Source: Gammaproteobacteria bacterium (GTDB lineage Bacteria; Pseudomonadota; Gammaproteobacteria; Ga0077536). From it: 64,000 nt of DNA. The stretch spans positions 1 to 64,000 of the forward strand of contig JAJFJQ010000030.1 in assembly GCA_021773835.1 (NCBI GenBank), read 5' to 3'. The translations under genes were made by a program, and so were the position numbers. The notes under the pieces were generated by a model, which was not told where the DNA came from, ran no database searches, and saw nothing but the letters and a program-made list of their open reading frames with translations. Shown one piece after another: positions 45,250-53,731 of the stretch (position 1 is its first letter; each line of letters begins with the position of its first letter).

Positions 45250-46701
45250 ATGGGCATACGCACGGGACAACAATTTATCGCCGGTCTGCGCGACGATCGC
45301 GAAGTTTGGTACAACGGCCAGCGAGTCGCAGATGTTACGGCATTCCCGGAATTCCGTGCCTCGATCGAATCGCTCGCAAAACTCTACGATATGCAACATG
45401 AGGCAGAGCACCTTGACGTGCTTGTTGTCGAGTCGGGAGAAATCGGAGAGCCAATAGGACGCGCCTATGAAATCCCGCGAACATTGGAACAGTTGTGCCT
45501 AAAGCGAGAGGCATATGCTACCTGGGCGAAATCGAATTGCGGGATGCTCGGGCGCAGCCCCGACTTTCTCAACGTGATGATGGCCTCGCTCGCTGCTAAA
45601 CGCTCGTTCTTCGCCGAAGGTTCCGCTGAACGTGCTGACGCGTTGTCCAACTATTATCGATACTTGGCGAAGAACGATTTGTTCATGACCCACGCGCTGC
45701 TCGACCCCCAGCTCGACAAAGGTAAGTTACGGCACGAGCAATCCGATCCCGGCATCTGCCTACGCGCCGTCGATAAAAACGCCGATGGTATCGTGCTCGA
45801 TGGCATCAAGCGCATCGCAACTGCCGCTCCCTACGCCGACGAACTTCTGGTGTGGCCGTTCCCGCCGACCTTCCAGCCCGGCGAGGAAGACTACGCAAAC
45901 GTTTTCGCGATCCCGATGAACACTCCAGGACTAAAGACAATCTGTCGACCCTCGTTTGCTCACCACGGCGCTGCACGTGACTTCCCGCTTTCCTCGCGGT
46001 TCGATGAAATCGATGCGACGGTGGTATTCGATAACGTCCTAGTACCGTGGGACCGAGTCTTTATTTACAAAGACATCCCGCTATTGAACCGGATGTATCG
46101 CGACACACGCATGCGTGAATTAACCGCACATCAGACGAACGCACGGCTAGAAGTCAAACTTGGTTTTATTTACGCACTCGTCCATCGCATGGCCGAGGCA
46201 CAGGGAATTGCAACTAAACCCAACGTAATGGAAATGCTCGGCGAAGCTGCTATGCGAGTTGAAGTCCTACGTTCTACAACTCGATCGGCTGAAGCACAGG
46301 CCAGCGTGGACCCCGAAAACGGCGTCATCTATCCGGATTTGTTCGCGCTCCAGGCGGGCCGCGCGTTCGGGCCGATCTTTTACCCTGAACTGATAAAAAT
46401 GGTGCGGCAGATGGGTGGCGGCGCGTTGGTGCAGGTTCCGGTGTCGATGGACGAATTCGACTCTCCAATTGGGGAGGACATCGAAAAAGCACTGCGCGGC
46501 GCAAGCATCGATGGGCGGCGTAAGACTCAATTACTTAAATTGGCGTGGGACATTTGCGGCTCTGAATTCGGCGCGCGCCACGAATTGTATGAAATGAATT
46601 ATGCCGGTGATCGCAGCGCTTTGTTGGCTGGGGTCGAGCGGGAGTACGGACGTAAACAGGATTGGCTTGATCACCTTGACGGATTTCTGGAGGGGTTATG
46701 A
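45250..46701 (+). CDS. HpaB-family FADH2-dependent monooxygenase
   Basis: A 483-aa protein of the 4-hydroxyphenylacetate 3-monooxygenase oxygenase family (acyl-CoA dehydrogenase-like fold). ATG 45250 fits the family start (MGIRTGQQFIAGLRDDREVWYNGQRV). Further signatures are LLDPQLDKGK, RPSFAHHGAARDFPLSSRFDEIDATVVFDNVLVPWDRVF, and the C-terminal DICGSEFGARHELYEMNYAG. It would ortho-hydroxylate a phenol to a catechol, which the MhpB-like enzyme downstream could cleave. It needs a flavin reductase, not found here. It overlaps the next gene by 4 nt. Confidence 0.9.
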   Translation: MGIRTGQQFIAGLRDDREVWYNGQRVADVTAFPEFRASIESLAKLYDMQHEAEHLDVLVVESGEIGEPIGRAYEIPRTLEQLCLKREAYATWAKSNCGMLGRSPDFLNVMMASLAAKRSFFAEGSAERADALSNYYRYLAKNDLFMTHALLDPQLDKGKLRHEQSDPGICLRAVDKNADGIVLDGIKRIATAAPYADELLVWPFPPTFQPGEEDYANVFAIPMNTPGLKTICRPSFAHHGAARDFPLSSRFDEIDATVVFDNVLVPWDRVFIYKDIPLLNRMYRDTRMRELTAHQTNARLEVKLGFIYALVHRMAEAQGIATKPNVMEMLGEAAMRVEVLRSTTRSAEAQASVDPENGVIYPDLFALQAGRAFGPIFYPELIKMVRQMGGGALVQVPVSMDEFDSPIGEDIEKALRGASIDGRRKTQLLKLAWDICGSEFGARHELYEMNYAGDRSALLAGVEREYGRKQDWLDHLDGFLEGL

Positions 46702-47576
46702 CTGATAATAATGAAGCACACGAGAGTTTTTGGGTCGATCTTCGCGGCGCGACCTTTGGTCAGGGATATCTCGATGCTGGCGGCATACGCACCCGCTACC
46801 TGCACACGGGCACGTCGGATAAGCCACCACTGATACTCCTGCACGGCACCGGCGGGCACGCGGACTGCTACACGCGGAACCTCGCCCAGCACGGCGAACA
46901 TTTTGATACCTGGGCCATCGATATGATCGGGCATGGATGGACCGATAAGCCGGACGTCGATTATGAGATCGACGTTTATGTCGAGCACCTGAAAAGTGTG
47001 ATGGAGACGCTCGGTTTCGAGCGCGCGCTAATTTCCGGAGAATCACTCGGTGGCTGGGTCGCAGCGCGCTTTGCGTTGAAGTATCCCGACGCCGTCGATC
47101 GGCTCGCGCTCAATACCACGGGCGGCGCGACGATGATCCCGGCCGTGATGGAGAAGATAAAGCAATCGACCCGCGCCGCCGTGCAGAACCCAACGTGGGA
47201 TACGGTCAAGGCGCGCCTTGAATGGTTGATGGCGGATCCGTCCGTGGTCAATGCGGATCTCATCGCCTGCCGCAAGGCGATCTATGAGCAGCCGGGTTTC
47301 ATCGAAGCCTTGGAGCACATCTTAGTTTTGCAGGATCCGGAAATTCGCCTAGGTAATAATCTTACAGACGACGAATGGGCGGCTATCCGTCACGAAACCC
47401 TCGTGCTTTGGACGTCACACGATCCGACCGCAGATGATTCCGTCGGGCAACGTATCGCGGAGATGATCCCAAATGCGCGTTACGCCTTGATGCAGGGTTG
47501 TGGGCATTGGCCGCAATTCGAAGACCCCGTGACGTTTAACCGCATCCACGTTGAATTCCTGCTGGGTCGGGACTGA
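46698..47576 (+). CDS. Alpha/beta hydrolase, MhpC-like (meta-cleavage product hydrolase)
   Basis: A 292-aa alpha/beta hydrolase. The oxyanion region is LLHGTGGHADCY, the nucleophile elbow SGESLGGW (Ser), the acid is probably the Asp in SHDPTADD, and the catalytic His is in GCGHWPQFEDP. The family includes C-C hydrolases that split ring-cleavage products after extradiol dioxygenases. Position between HpaB and MhpB homologues supports that role. ATGA overlap at 46698-46701 couples it to the hydroxylase gene. Confidence 0.88.
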   Translation: MTDNNEAHESFWVDLRGATFGQGYLDAGGIRTRYLHTGTSDKPPLILLHGTGGHADCYTRNLAQHGEHFDTWAIDMIGHGWTDKPDVDYEIDVYVEHLKSVMETLGFERALISGESLGGWVAARFALKYPDAVDRLALNTTGGATMIPAVMEKIKQSTRAAVQNPTWDTVKARLEWLMADPSVVNADLIACRKAIYEQPGFIEALEHILVLQDPEIRLGNNLTDDEWAAIRHETLVLWTSHDPTADDSVGQRIAEMIPNARYALMQGCGHWPQFEDPVTFNRIHVEFLLGRD

Positions 47577-47584
47577 GCGCGGTC

Positions 47585-48517
47585 ATGGCCGTCGCAACCG
47601 TTTTTGCATCGCACTCGCCGCTAAAGGATCATCGATCGCCGGGTGCAGCGATCGTAAATGAAGTCGATACCTGTCTCGCCGAGGTCGCCGCCTGGGTCGC
47701 GGACTTCTCACCTGATCTCATCATCGCGATCGGCCCCGATCACTTCAATGGTTTCTTTTACCGTCTGATGCCGAGCTTCTGTATTGGCGCCGCGGCCGAA
47801 TCAGTTGGCGATTGGAGTACGCCCAATGGCAGCCTGCCGGTCGCGGGGAAGGTCGCGGAGGATTGCGTCCGCGCCTTACACGTCGCCGGGATCGACGCAG
47901 CTATTTCCTATCGTATGGATGTCGATCACGGTATAACGCAATTGCTCGATCAGTTATTCGACTGGTCGGCACTACCGCCGGTCGTGCCTGTGTTCGTGAA
48001 TTGTGCGGCACCGCCGCTCCCGCCGATTTCACGAGTCGTAGCGTTCGGAAAAGCGCTGGGCGAATTCGCTGCCATTTACCCGGGTCGAGTGCTACTCGCC
48101 GCATCCGGCGGCCTCTCACACGATCCGCCGATGCCACAACTCGCGAACGCACCTGAGTCAATACGTCAGCGGATAATCGCTGGAGGTACCTTGAGCCTAC
48201 AGGCGCGCGCAGCCAGGCAGGAGCGGGTCATCAACGAAGCAACGAACCAGATCGACGGTACGAGCGATCGAACACCGCTGAATGCTGACTGGGATCAAGC
48301 GTTCCTGACCCGTTTACAGGCCTTCGATTTTGATGCCCTAACGGCCATGAACGACGACTCAATCACGCACGACGGTGGTTGCGGTGGGCACGAAATCCGC
48401 TCGTGGATAGCGGTTGCGGCGGCGGCCGCTAGCACCGGGATCGAACACCTCGACCTGCGATATTACCGGGCGATCCCCGAATGGATTGCGGGTTACGGGG
48501 TGATGACGGGAGGCTGA
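47585..48517 (+). CDS. Class III extradiol ring-cleavage dioxygenase, MhpB-like
   Basis: A 310-aa LigB-superfamily enzyme related to 2,3-dihydroxyphenylpropionate 1,2-dioxygenase. Typical pieces are the N-terminal FASHSPL, LIIAIGPDHFNGFFYRLMPSFCIG (iron/substrate His), SYRMDVDHGITQLLD and ASGGLSHDPPMPQL. It would open a catechol ring next to the hydroxyl pair, using Fe(II). Together with the HpaB- and MhpC-like genes it forms a compact hydroxylate-cleave-hydrolyse module. Confidence 0.92.
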   Translation: MAVATVFASHSPLKDHRSPGAAIVNEVDTCLAEVAAWVADFSPDLIIAIGPDHFNGFFYRLMPSFCIGAAAESVGDWSTPNGSLPVAGKVAEDCVRALHVAGIDAAISYRMDVDHGITQLLDQLFDWSALPPVVPVFVNCAAPPLPPISRVVAFGKALGEFAAIYPGRVLLAASGGLSHDPPMPQLANAPESIRQRIIAGGTLSLQARAARQERVINEATNQIDGTSDRTPLNADWDQAFLTRLQAFDFDALTAMNDDSITHDGGCGGHEIRSWIAVAAAAASTGIEHLDLRYYRAIPEWIAGYGVMTGG

Positions 48518-48596
48518 CTAGGGATTTTCCGAAGCGAAGTGTCGGACGCACAGTTAGATTTCGTTTAGGCTGACGCGAACTACCGGAAGCATAAGC

Positions 48597-49832
48597 ATGT
48601 CGATAACGGAAACGGAACCGTTCTTCAAGATCAACGTGATGGCCCCAGAGGCGCTTAGCGATCCTCAAGCGTACCTTGCCGAACTCCGTGAATACGAACC
48701 AGTTTTTTGGGACGCACGCTACCGCTCGTGGGTAGTCACGAGTTATCGTCATGCGACCGCCGCGCTCCGCGATGAACGCTTCTCTTCAGATCGCATTGAA
48801 CCATATATCCGCAAGAAGCTGTCCGGCCCCGATACCGATCCGCTCGTGCTGCACGCCTTCGAAGTATTAAGCGGCTGGCTTGTATTCAAGGAAGAACCGG
48901 CGCACATGCGCTTACGGGGTTTGTGCAGTCAGGCATTCACTCCTCCATCAATCGCGCAATTGCGCTCGCGCGTGGAAAGTTTGTGCGCAGAATTACTGGC
49001 TGACATACCAGACGTGGGCGAGTTCGACCTGGTTCAGAAAGTCGCTACACCCGTGCCCTCCATCATTATGGCAGAAATGATGGGCGTGCCGGTTGAGGAT
49101 CGGGTAAATTTCGAACATTGGACCGCCCAAGTCGCGCCGCTAGTTTCAACCGCGCTCGACGATCCTACTCGGCATGAAGGTATCACCCAAGGAATGGGTT
49201 CACTGGTCACGTATTTCCGTGGTCTGATTGAACACTACAGAAAAGCGCCCGAAGATAACTTGATATCGGCACTGATCAGCGCGCGCGACGACGATGACAT
49301 ACTGTCAGAAGCAGAACTCATTGCGACGTGCACGTTGTTCCTTTTCGGTGGCCACGAGACCACTGCCAATTTCATCGCTAATTCGGTGCTTGCGCTGCTC
49401 CGACATCCCGATCAGCTAGCATTGCTACGCGACGATAAGGTCGATATGAAGAACGCCCTCGAAGAACTCCTACGCTTTGACGGACCAGCCAAGACGGTCG
49501 TACGGCTGGCGCGCGAAGATTTCGACTTCGGCGGCCGTCAAATCAAGCAAGGACAGCGCGTGTTCGTGATGCTGTCGGTAGCAAACCGCGATCCCAAGGC
49601 GTTCGAGGATCCGAATGACTTACGCTTGGATCGTGGGTCAGTGCGTCACATCGGATTCGGCTTTGGCGGTCATTTTTGTCTCGGTGCGCCGCTCGCCCGA
49701 TTGGAGGCTGGCATTGCCATCCCCCAGATCGTTAAACGCTTTCCGGAACTCCGACTCGCGCCAAAAGCGCTCAAGTGGCGGGTTCTGCTGGGCGTCAGAG
49801 GCTTGCGCGAGCTGTACTTGATCGCTGGATAA
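48597..49832 (+). CDS. Cytochrome P450 (soluble, class I type)
   Basis: A 411-aa bacterial P450. The I-helix oxygen motif is FGGHETTAN, the K-helix ExxR is in EELLRF, and the heme-binding loop is FGFGGHFCLGAPLAR with the axial Cys near residue 361. The N-terminus lacks a membrane anchor. It is probably a hydroxylase or demethylase for a small organic substrate. No ferredoxin or ferredoxin reductase lies beside it. It begins about 80 nt after the dioxygenase gene, perhaps in the same transcript. Confidence 0.93.
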   Translation: MSITETEPFFKINVMAPEALSDPQAYLAELREYEPVFWDARYRSWVVTSYRHATAALRDERFSSDRIEPYIRKKLSGPDTDPLVLHAFEVLSGWLVFKEEPAHMRLRGLCSQAFTPPSIAQLRSRVESLCAELLADIPDVGEFDLVQKVATPVPSIIMAEMMGVPVEDRVNFEHWTAQVAPLVSTALDDPTRHEGITQGMGSLVTYFRGLIEHYRKAPEDNLISALISARDDDDILSEAELIATCTLFLFGGHETTANFIANSVLALLRHPDQLALLRDDKVDMKNALEELLRFDGPAKTVVRLAREDFDFGGRQIKQGQRVFVMLSVANRDPKAFEDPNDLRLDRGSVRHIGFGFGGHFCLGAPLARLEAGIAIPQIVKRFPELRLAPKALKWRVLLGVRGLRELYLIAG

Positions 49833-49954
49833 AGCTGTCTCGTCATACAATCAGAAGCGGTGGTAATCGTAGCTTTGGCAGTGCGGACAGAACGGCGCCG
49901 CCCAAACGACGATCGGTCGCTGAGAGAATTTTCAAAACAACCAACAGGGTAATC

Positions 49955-50917
49955 ATGATGAGCGTCTACCGTTTAATTCTGGTCTTTCTTTTTGTCAACT
50001 GCGCACAAGCGGCCGATATCGATCTCGGGCCGCGGAATTGGATCTGGGGCGACGGCGACGAACTCGGTGCCGGTAACCGCATGAATGAATCAACCGTCAT
50101 GGCGGCGCTCGGAACCGTGAAGAATGGCGAGATCATCGAGCTATCGCACATGGTGAGTGAGGACGCACCTCAGTTCCCCGGTTTCCAACCGCCCTACGTG
50201 ATCAGTATGTACAAGACTTCCGATCGCAGCGAGCGTTGGATCAAGGAACACTTAGGCGCGGTAAATGGACTCGGCTTCAATATAGAACGCATAGAGATGA
50301 CGGTACACGTCAGCACGCATATCGATTCGCTTGGACATGTGTCGATAGAGGGGCTCCTTTATGGCGGTGTACCCGATGAAATGGGTATCGCTGATAAGGG
50401 CCTCGTGCACGGCGGTATCGAGAAAGCGCCGCCGTTCATCGCGAAGGCGGTCATGCTCGACATCGCCGGCTTTCGCGGCGTCGACTACATGAAACCTGGT
50501 GAGGTCGTAACGGTCGCGGATCTCGAAGGCGCATTGTCGCGTGAGGGCGTGGAAATACCCGAAGCGGGCATCGTCATGATCAACACAGGTTGGGGTCAGT
50601 TCTTTGACAAGACACCAGCCGAATACACCAAACACATGCCGGGGATCGGTATAGAGTCGTCGAAATGGCTTGCGGCGAAGCAGGTCGTTGCCATTGGCTC
50701 TGACACCATGGCGGTCGAGGTCGTTCCGTGGGAACAAAAGGAGATCGTATTGCCGGTACACCAGCACCTGATCACAAACGAGGGCATCTACATGATTGAG
50801 AACCTCAAGCTCGACGAACTCGCGGCGAAAAGGATTTACGCGATCTCGGTGATCATTCTCCCGACCAAGTACCGAGGCGCGTCGGGCTCGCCGGTGCGAA
50901 TTATTGGTTTGCGCTGA
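49955..50917 (+). CDS. Secreted cyclase-family metallohydrolase
   Basis: A 320-aa protein of the cyclase/kynurenine formamidase-like family. ATG 49955 gives a proper signal peptide (SVYRLILVFLFVNCAQA-AD), so the enzyme is probably periplasmic; the longer upstream frame overlaps the P450 gene and is not homologous. The metal motif is HVSTHIDSLGH (the family HxGTHxDxPxH), with the earlier IIELSHMVSEDAPQFPGF and a closing SPVRIIGLR. Family members hydrolyse amides, lactones or formyl groups. The substrate is unknown. Confidence 0.85.
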   Translation: MMSVYRLILVFLFVNCAQAADIDLGPRNWIWGDGDELGAGNRMNESTVMAALGTVKNGEIIELSHMVSEDAPQFPGFQPPYVISMYKTSDRSERWIKEHLGAVNGLGFNIERIEMTVHVSTHIDSLGHVSIEGLLYGGVPDEMGIADKGLVHGGIEKAPPFIAKAVMLDIAGFRGVDYMKPGEVVTVADLEGALSREGVEIPEAGIVMINTGWGQFFDKTPAEYTKHMPGIGIESSKWLAAKQVVAIGSDTMAVEVVPWEQKEIVLPVHQHLITNEGIYMIENLKLDELAAKRIYAISVIILPTKYRGASGSPVRIIGLR

Positions 50918-51019
50918 GCAATTTCGGATCGAGCGCTCTTAGCTGCACCTGTCCGACCCATGACCGCGACTGTGCCAATAACTACGATTGGCAATTGGCT
51001 TCGACAAAGAGGATACGTC

Positions 51020-52132
51020 GTGAAAAATAAACTCTGCGATATGTTTGGGATCGACATCCCGGTCTTTGCCTTCTCTCATTGCCGTGACGTCGTGGCAGCC
51101 GTCTCGAAAGCCGGCGGCCTCGGCGTACTTGGCATGGCGCGCATGGGACCTGAACGCCTGCGCGAGGAACTGCAATGGATTGACGACCACATCGACGGCA
51201 AGCCTTACGGCATCGATGTCCTAATGCCCAGCACCTATAGCGACGCTGGCGATCTCAAGTACGACATCGATCGTTTGCTACCACCCGAACACGTCGCATT
51301 TGTACGAAAATTGATCGACGACGCTGGGATCCCCCCGCTACCAGCCGGGGAGAAGGACGAAATCGTGCGCGCCCTGCTCGGCGAGCTATCCTTCACCCCA
51401 CGCGAGAGTATGCAGATGATCGATATCGCGATGGCGCACCCGATCAAACTCATCGTCAACGCGCTCGGCTCGCCGCCGCCGGAGTTAGTCGATAAGGCAC
51501 ATGCGCGCGGGATCCGCGTCGCCGCAATGGCCGGTAAACCGAAGCATGCAATCAAACACAAGGCGCATGGCTGCGATTTCATCATCGCAGTCGGCACCGA
51601 GGCCGGCGGCCACACCGGCCCGGTCAGTTCAATGGTGCTGTGGCCACGGATCGTCGATGCGGTCGCGCCGCTGCCGGTATTGGCCGCAGGCGGAGTTAGC
51701 CGCGGCCGGCAGTTGGCGGCGGCATTCGCGCTTGGCTGCGAAGGGGTTTGGTGCGGTTCAATCTGGTTGAAAACCGCGGAAAGCGAAGTCATTCCGGAGA
51801 TCAAGGAGAAGATGTTCGCGGCGGATTCGGAGGACGCCGTAATGACTCGCGCAGTCACCGGCAAACCCTGTCGCACACTGCGCTCTGCCTTCACCGATGC
51901 GTATGAGCAACCGGACGCGCCGACGCCACTGCCAGCGCCGCTGCAAAATATCCTGTGGTGGGCGGAGGGACGCACTCGCGCCGAGCGCGTCCGCCACCCC
52001 AACTTTCTAACTTACCCGGTCGGCCAGATTGTCGGCGATATGACTGGACCGACCACCGTCCGAGAAGTGATCTACGAGATGATGACCGAGTTCGTGGAAA
52101 CACAGGCACGCCTCAGTGACATACTCGAATGA
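51020..52132 (+). CDS. Nitronate monooxygenase-like flavoprotein
   Basis: A 370-aa FMN TIM-barrel protein of the nitronate monooxygenase/2-nitropropane dioxygenase/enoyl reductase family. GTG 51020 is preferred because AGAGGA lies 7 nt upstream and the family start (NKLCDMFGIDIPVFAF) follows; ATG 50960 gives a non-homologous leader. FMN motifs are SKAGGLGVLG near the start, AVGTEAGGHTGPVSSMVLWPRIVDAV and LAAGGVSRGRQLAAAFALG. Its role in this catabolic cluster is not obvious. It is the last + strand gene before a block of minus-strand genes. Confidence 0.88.
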   Translation: MKNKLCDMFGIDIPVFAFSHCRDVVAAVSKAGGLGVLGMARMGPERLREELQWIDDHIDGKPYGIDVLMPSTYSDAGDLKYDIDRLLPPEHVAFVRKLIDDAGIPPLPAGEKDEIVRALLGELSFTPRESMQMIDIAMAHPIKLIVNALGSPPPELVDKAHARGIRVAAMAGKPKHAIKHKAHGCDFIIAVGTEAGGHTGPVSSMVLWPRIVDAVAPLPVLAAGGVSRGRQLAAAFALGCEGVWCGSIWLKTAESEVIPEIKEKMFAADSEDAVMTRAVTGKPCRTLRSAFTDAYEQPDAPTPLPAPLQNILWWAEGRTRAERVRHPNFLTYPVGQIVGDMTGPTTVREVIYEMMTEFVETQARLSDILE

Positions 52133-52284
52133 CACACCGGCGACTAGATTTAGGAAACGTTAAAAAAGTGGCTGCGCAACTCGATGGTTTCATTGCGTGG
52201 CTCACGCGTCCTGGCCTATCTCGCTAATATATCCAGGTTAAGGTCTCCAGAGCACACCTTCAACGTCCGCTTGAGTTACTCAGT

Positions 52285-53490
52285 TTATATCACGCCGGCC
52301 GTGCGGAGCGCTTCAATTTGCATTGGCGTGCGGCCAAGTTCCGCGAGAATATCCGCGGTATGCTCGCCGGCGACGGGCGGCGCAGTGCGGATCTTTCCCG
52401 GGGTCGCCGACAGCTTGACCGGGATCCCCGGTTGTACCCCGGACGGTACTCGCGAGTCACCGACGGGCACTATCATCTCGCGGTGCCTCAGTTGCGGATC
52501 GGCGATCGCTTCGGCTAGGCCGTTAACTTCACCGACACAAACGTCGGTCCGTGCGAAAAATGCGACCCACTCATCACGTGTGCGGGTACGCATAATGGCC
52601 TCGACTTCCCGTTTCGCGGCGCCGGACCCAACGCTAACTGGGCTCTGGAAATCATCGGTCCTCATCCGGTACTGCTTCAAATCTGGTCGAGTCAGCGCGT
52701 CGCAGAAATTATCCCATAGCCACGGCTCCATGCAGCCAACCGACAGCCACCGGTCATCCTTAGTCACATAAACTGCGTAGTACGGGTATTCTCCCGCGAA
52801 AACGTTGTTGCCGCGTTCGGGCTCGGGACCGCCGACGAAGAAATTACGGATCCCGGGTACGGCCGCGAGTAGCGCGAATGCGGTATCGAGATAAGCCACA
52901 TCAACATGCTGACCGCGCCCGGTCGATTGTCGCGCAATGAGCGCGAGCAGTACCCCGACGACACCATGCAACATCGCGCCAGCATAGTCGGCCACGATAT
53001 TGAGGGGGATAGGTGGTGGACCGCTAGCGCCGCCTAATTGGTTGAGCACACCGGCGATCGCGAGATAATTAAGATCATGCCCGGCTTTATCGCGATACGG
53101 GCCATCCTGCCCGAATCCACTAAGTGAACAATAGATGAGCTGCGGATTGATCTCGCTCAGCGTCGTATAATCGGCGCCGAGACGCGCGGTGACTCCAGGG
53201 CGAAAGCCTTCAACCACCACGTCTGTTCGCGCGACGATCTCATGCAGCAGGGATTGGGCTTCGGCCACCTTGAGATTCAGCGTGATGCTCTTCTTGTTGC
53301 GGTTCGCATATTCCGAAAGCACCCAGATATCTTCCTGTTTTGCGACGGAGTGCTTGGCGCTGTCCGGGTTAGGCGGTGTTTCGACCTTAATCACTTCCGC
53401 ACCCATGTCACCGAGCATCATGGTCGATAACGAGCCGGGCGCGACACGATTAAGTTCGAGGACGCGGATCCCTTCCAGGGGCATAGCCAT
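52285..53490 (-). CDS. Family III CoA-transferase (CaiB/BaiF type)
   Basis: A 401-aa CoA-transferase. ATG 53490 (MAMPLEGIRVLELNRVAPGS) is the homologous start; the open frame continues upstream to 53643 without homology. Landmarks are LGDMGAEVIKVETP, SEYANRNKKSITLNL, VVVEGFRPGVTARLG and the catalytic Asp in AGHDLNYLAIAGVL. The family moves CoA between carboxylic acids or activates side chains for beta-oxidation. It may activate an acid produced by the HyuAB-like or ring-cleavage enzymes nearby; that link is inferred. Confidence 0.9.
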   Translation of the reverse strand: MAMPLEGIRVLELNRVAPGSLSTMMLGDMGAEVIKVETPPNPDSAKHSVAKQEDIWVLSEYANRNKKSITLNLKVAEAQSLLHEIVARTDVVVEGFRPGVTARLGADYTTLSEINPQLIYCSLSGFGQDGPYRDKAGHDLNYLAIAGVLNQLGGASGPPPIPLNIVADYAGAMLHGVVGVLLALIARQSTGRGQHVDVAYLDTAFALLAAVPGIRNFFVGGPEPERGNNVFAGEYPYYAVYVTKDDRWLSVGCMEPWLWDNFCDALTRPDLKQYRMRTDDFQSPVSVGSGAAKREVEAIMRTRTRDEWVAFFARTDVCVGEVNGLAEAIADPQLRHREMIVPVGDSRVPSGVQPGIPVKLSATPGKIRTAPPVAGEHTADILAELGRTPMQIEALRTAGVI

Positions 53491-53731
53491 AATGAAAAAC
53501 CTTTGCGCTAGTACGATGTTGTTGAATCGCTCATCACGAAGATCATCGAAATCGCCAACGGGCCCGATCTGGTGCCTTCGCTTATATCGAGAGATTTCAT
53601 AATCGAAAACGGCGCAATTGTCGTACCGGAAGCGTCGCGTCATTCGACTTCACACTAAACTATGAGAGTAACCTTTTATCAAATTTCGGGTTTTGTGAAG
53701 ACCGTTCACGCGGACCGCTTTGAGCCTCTTA

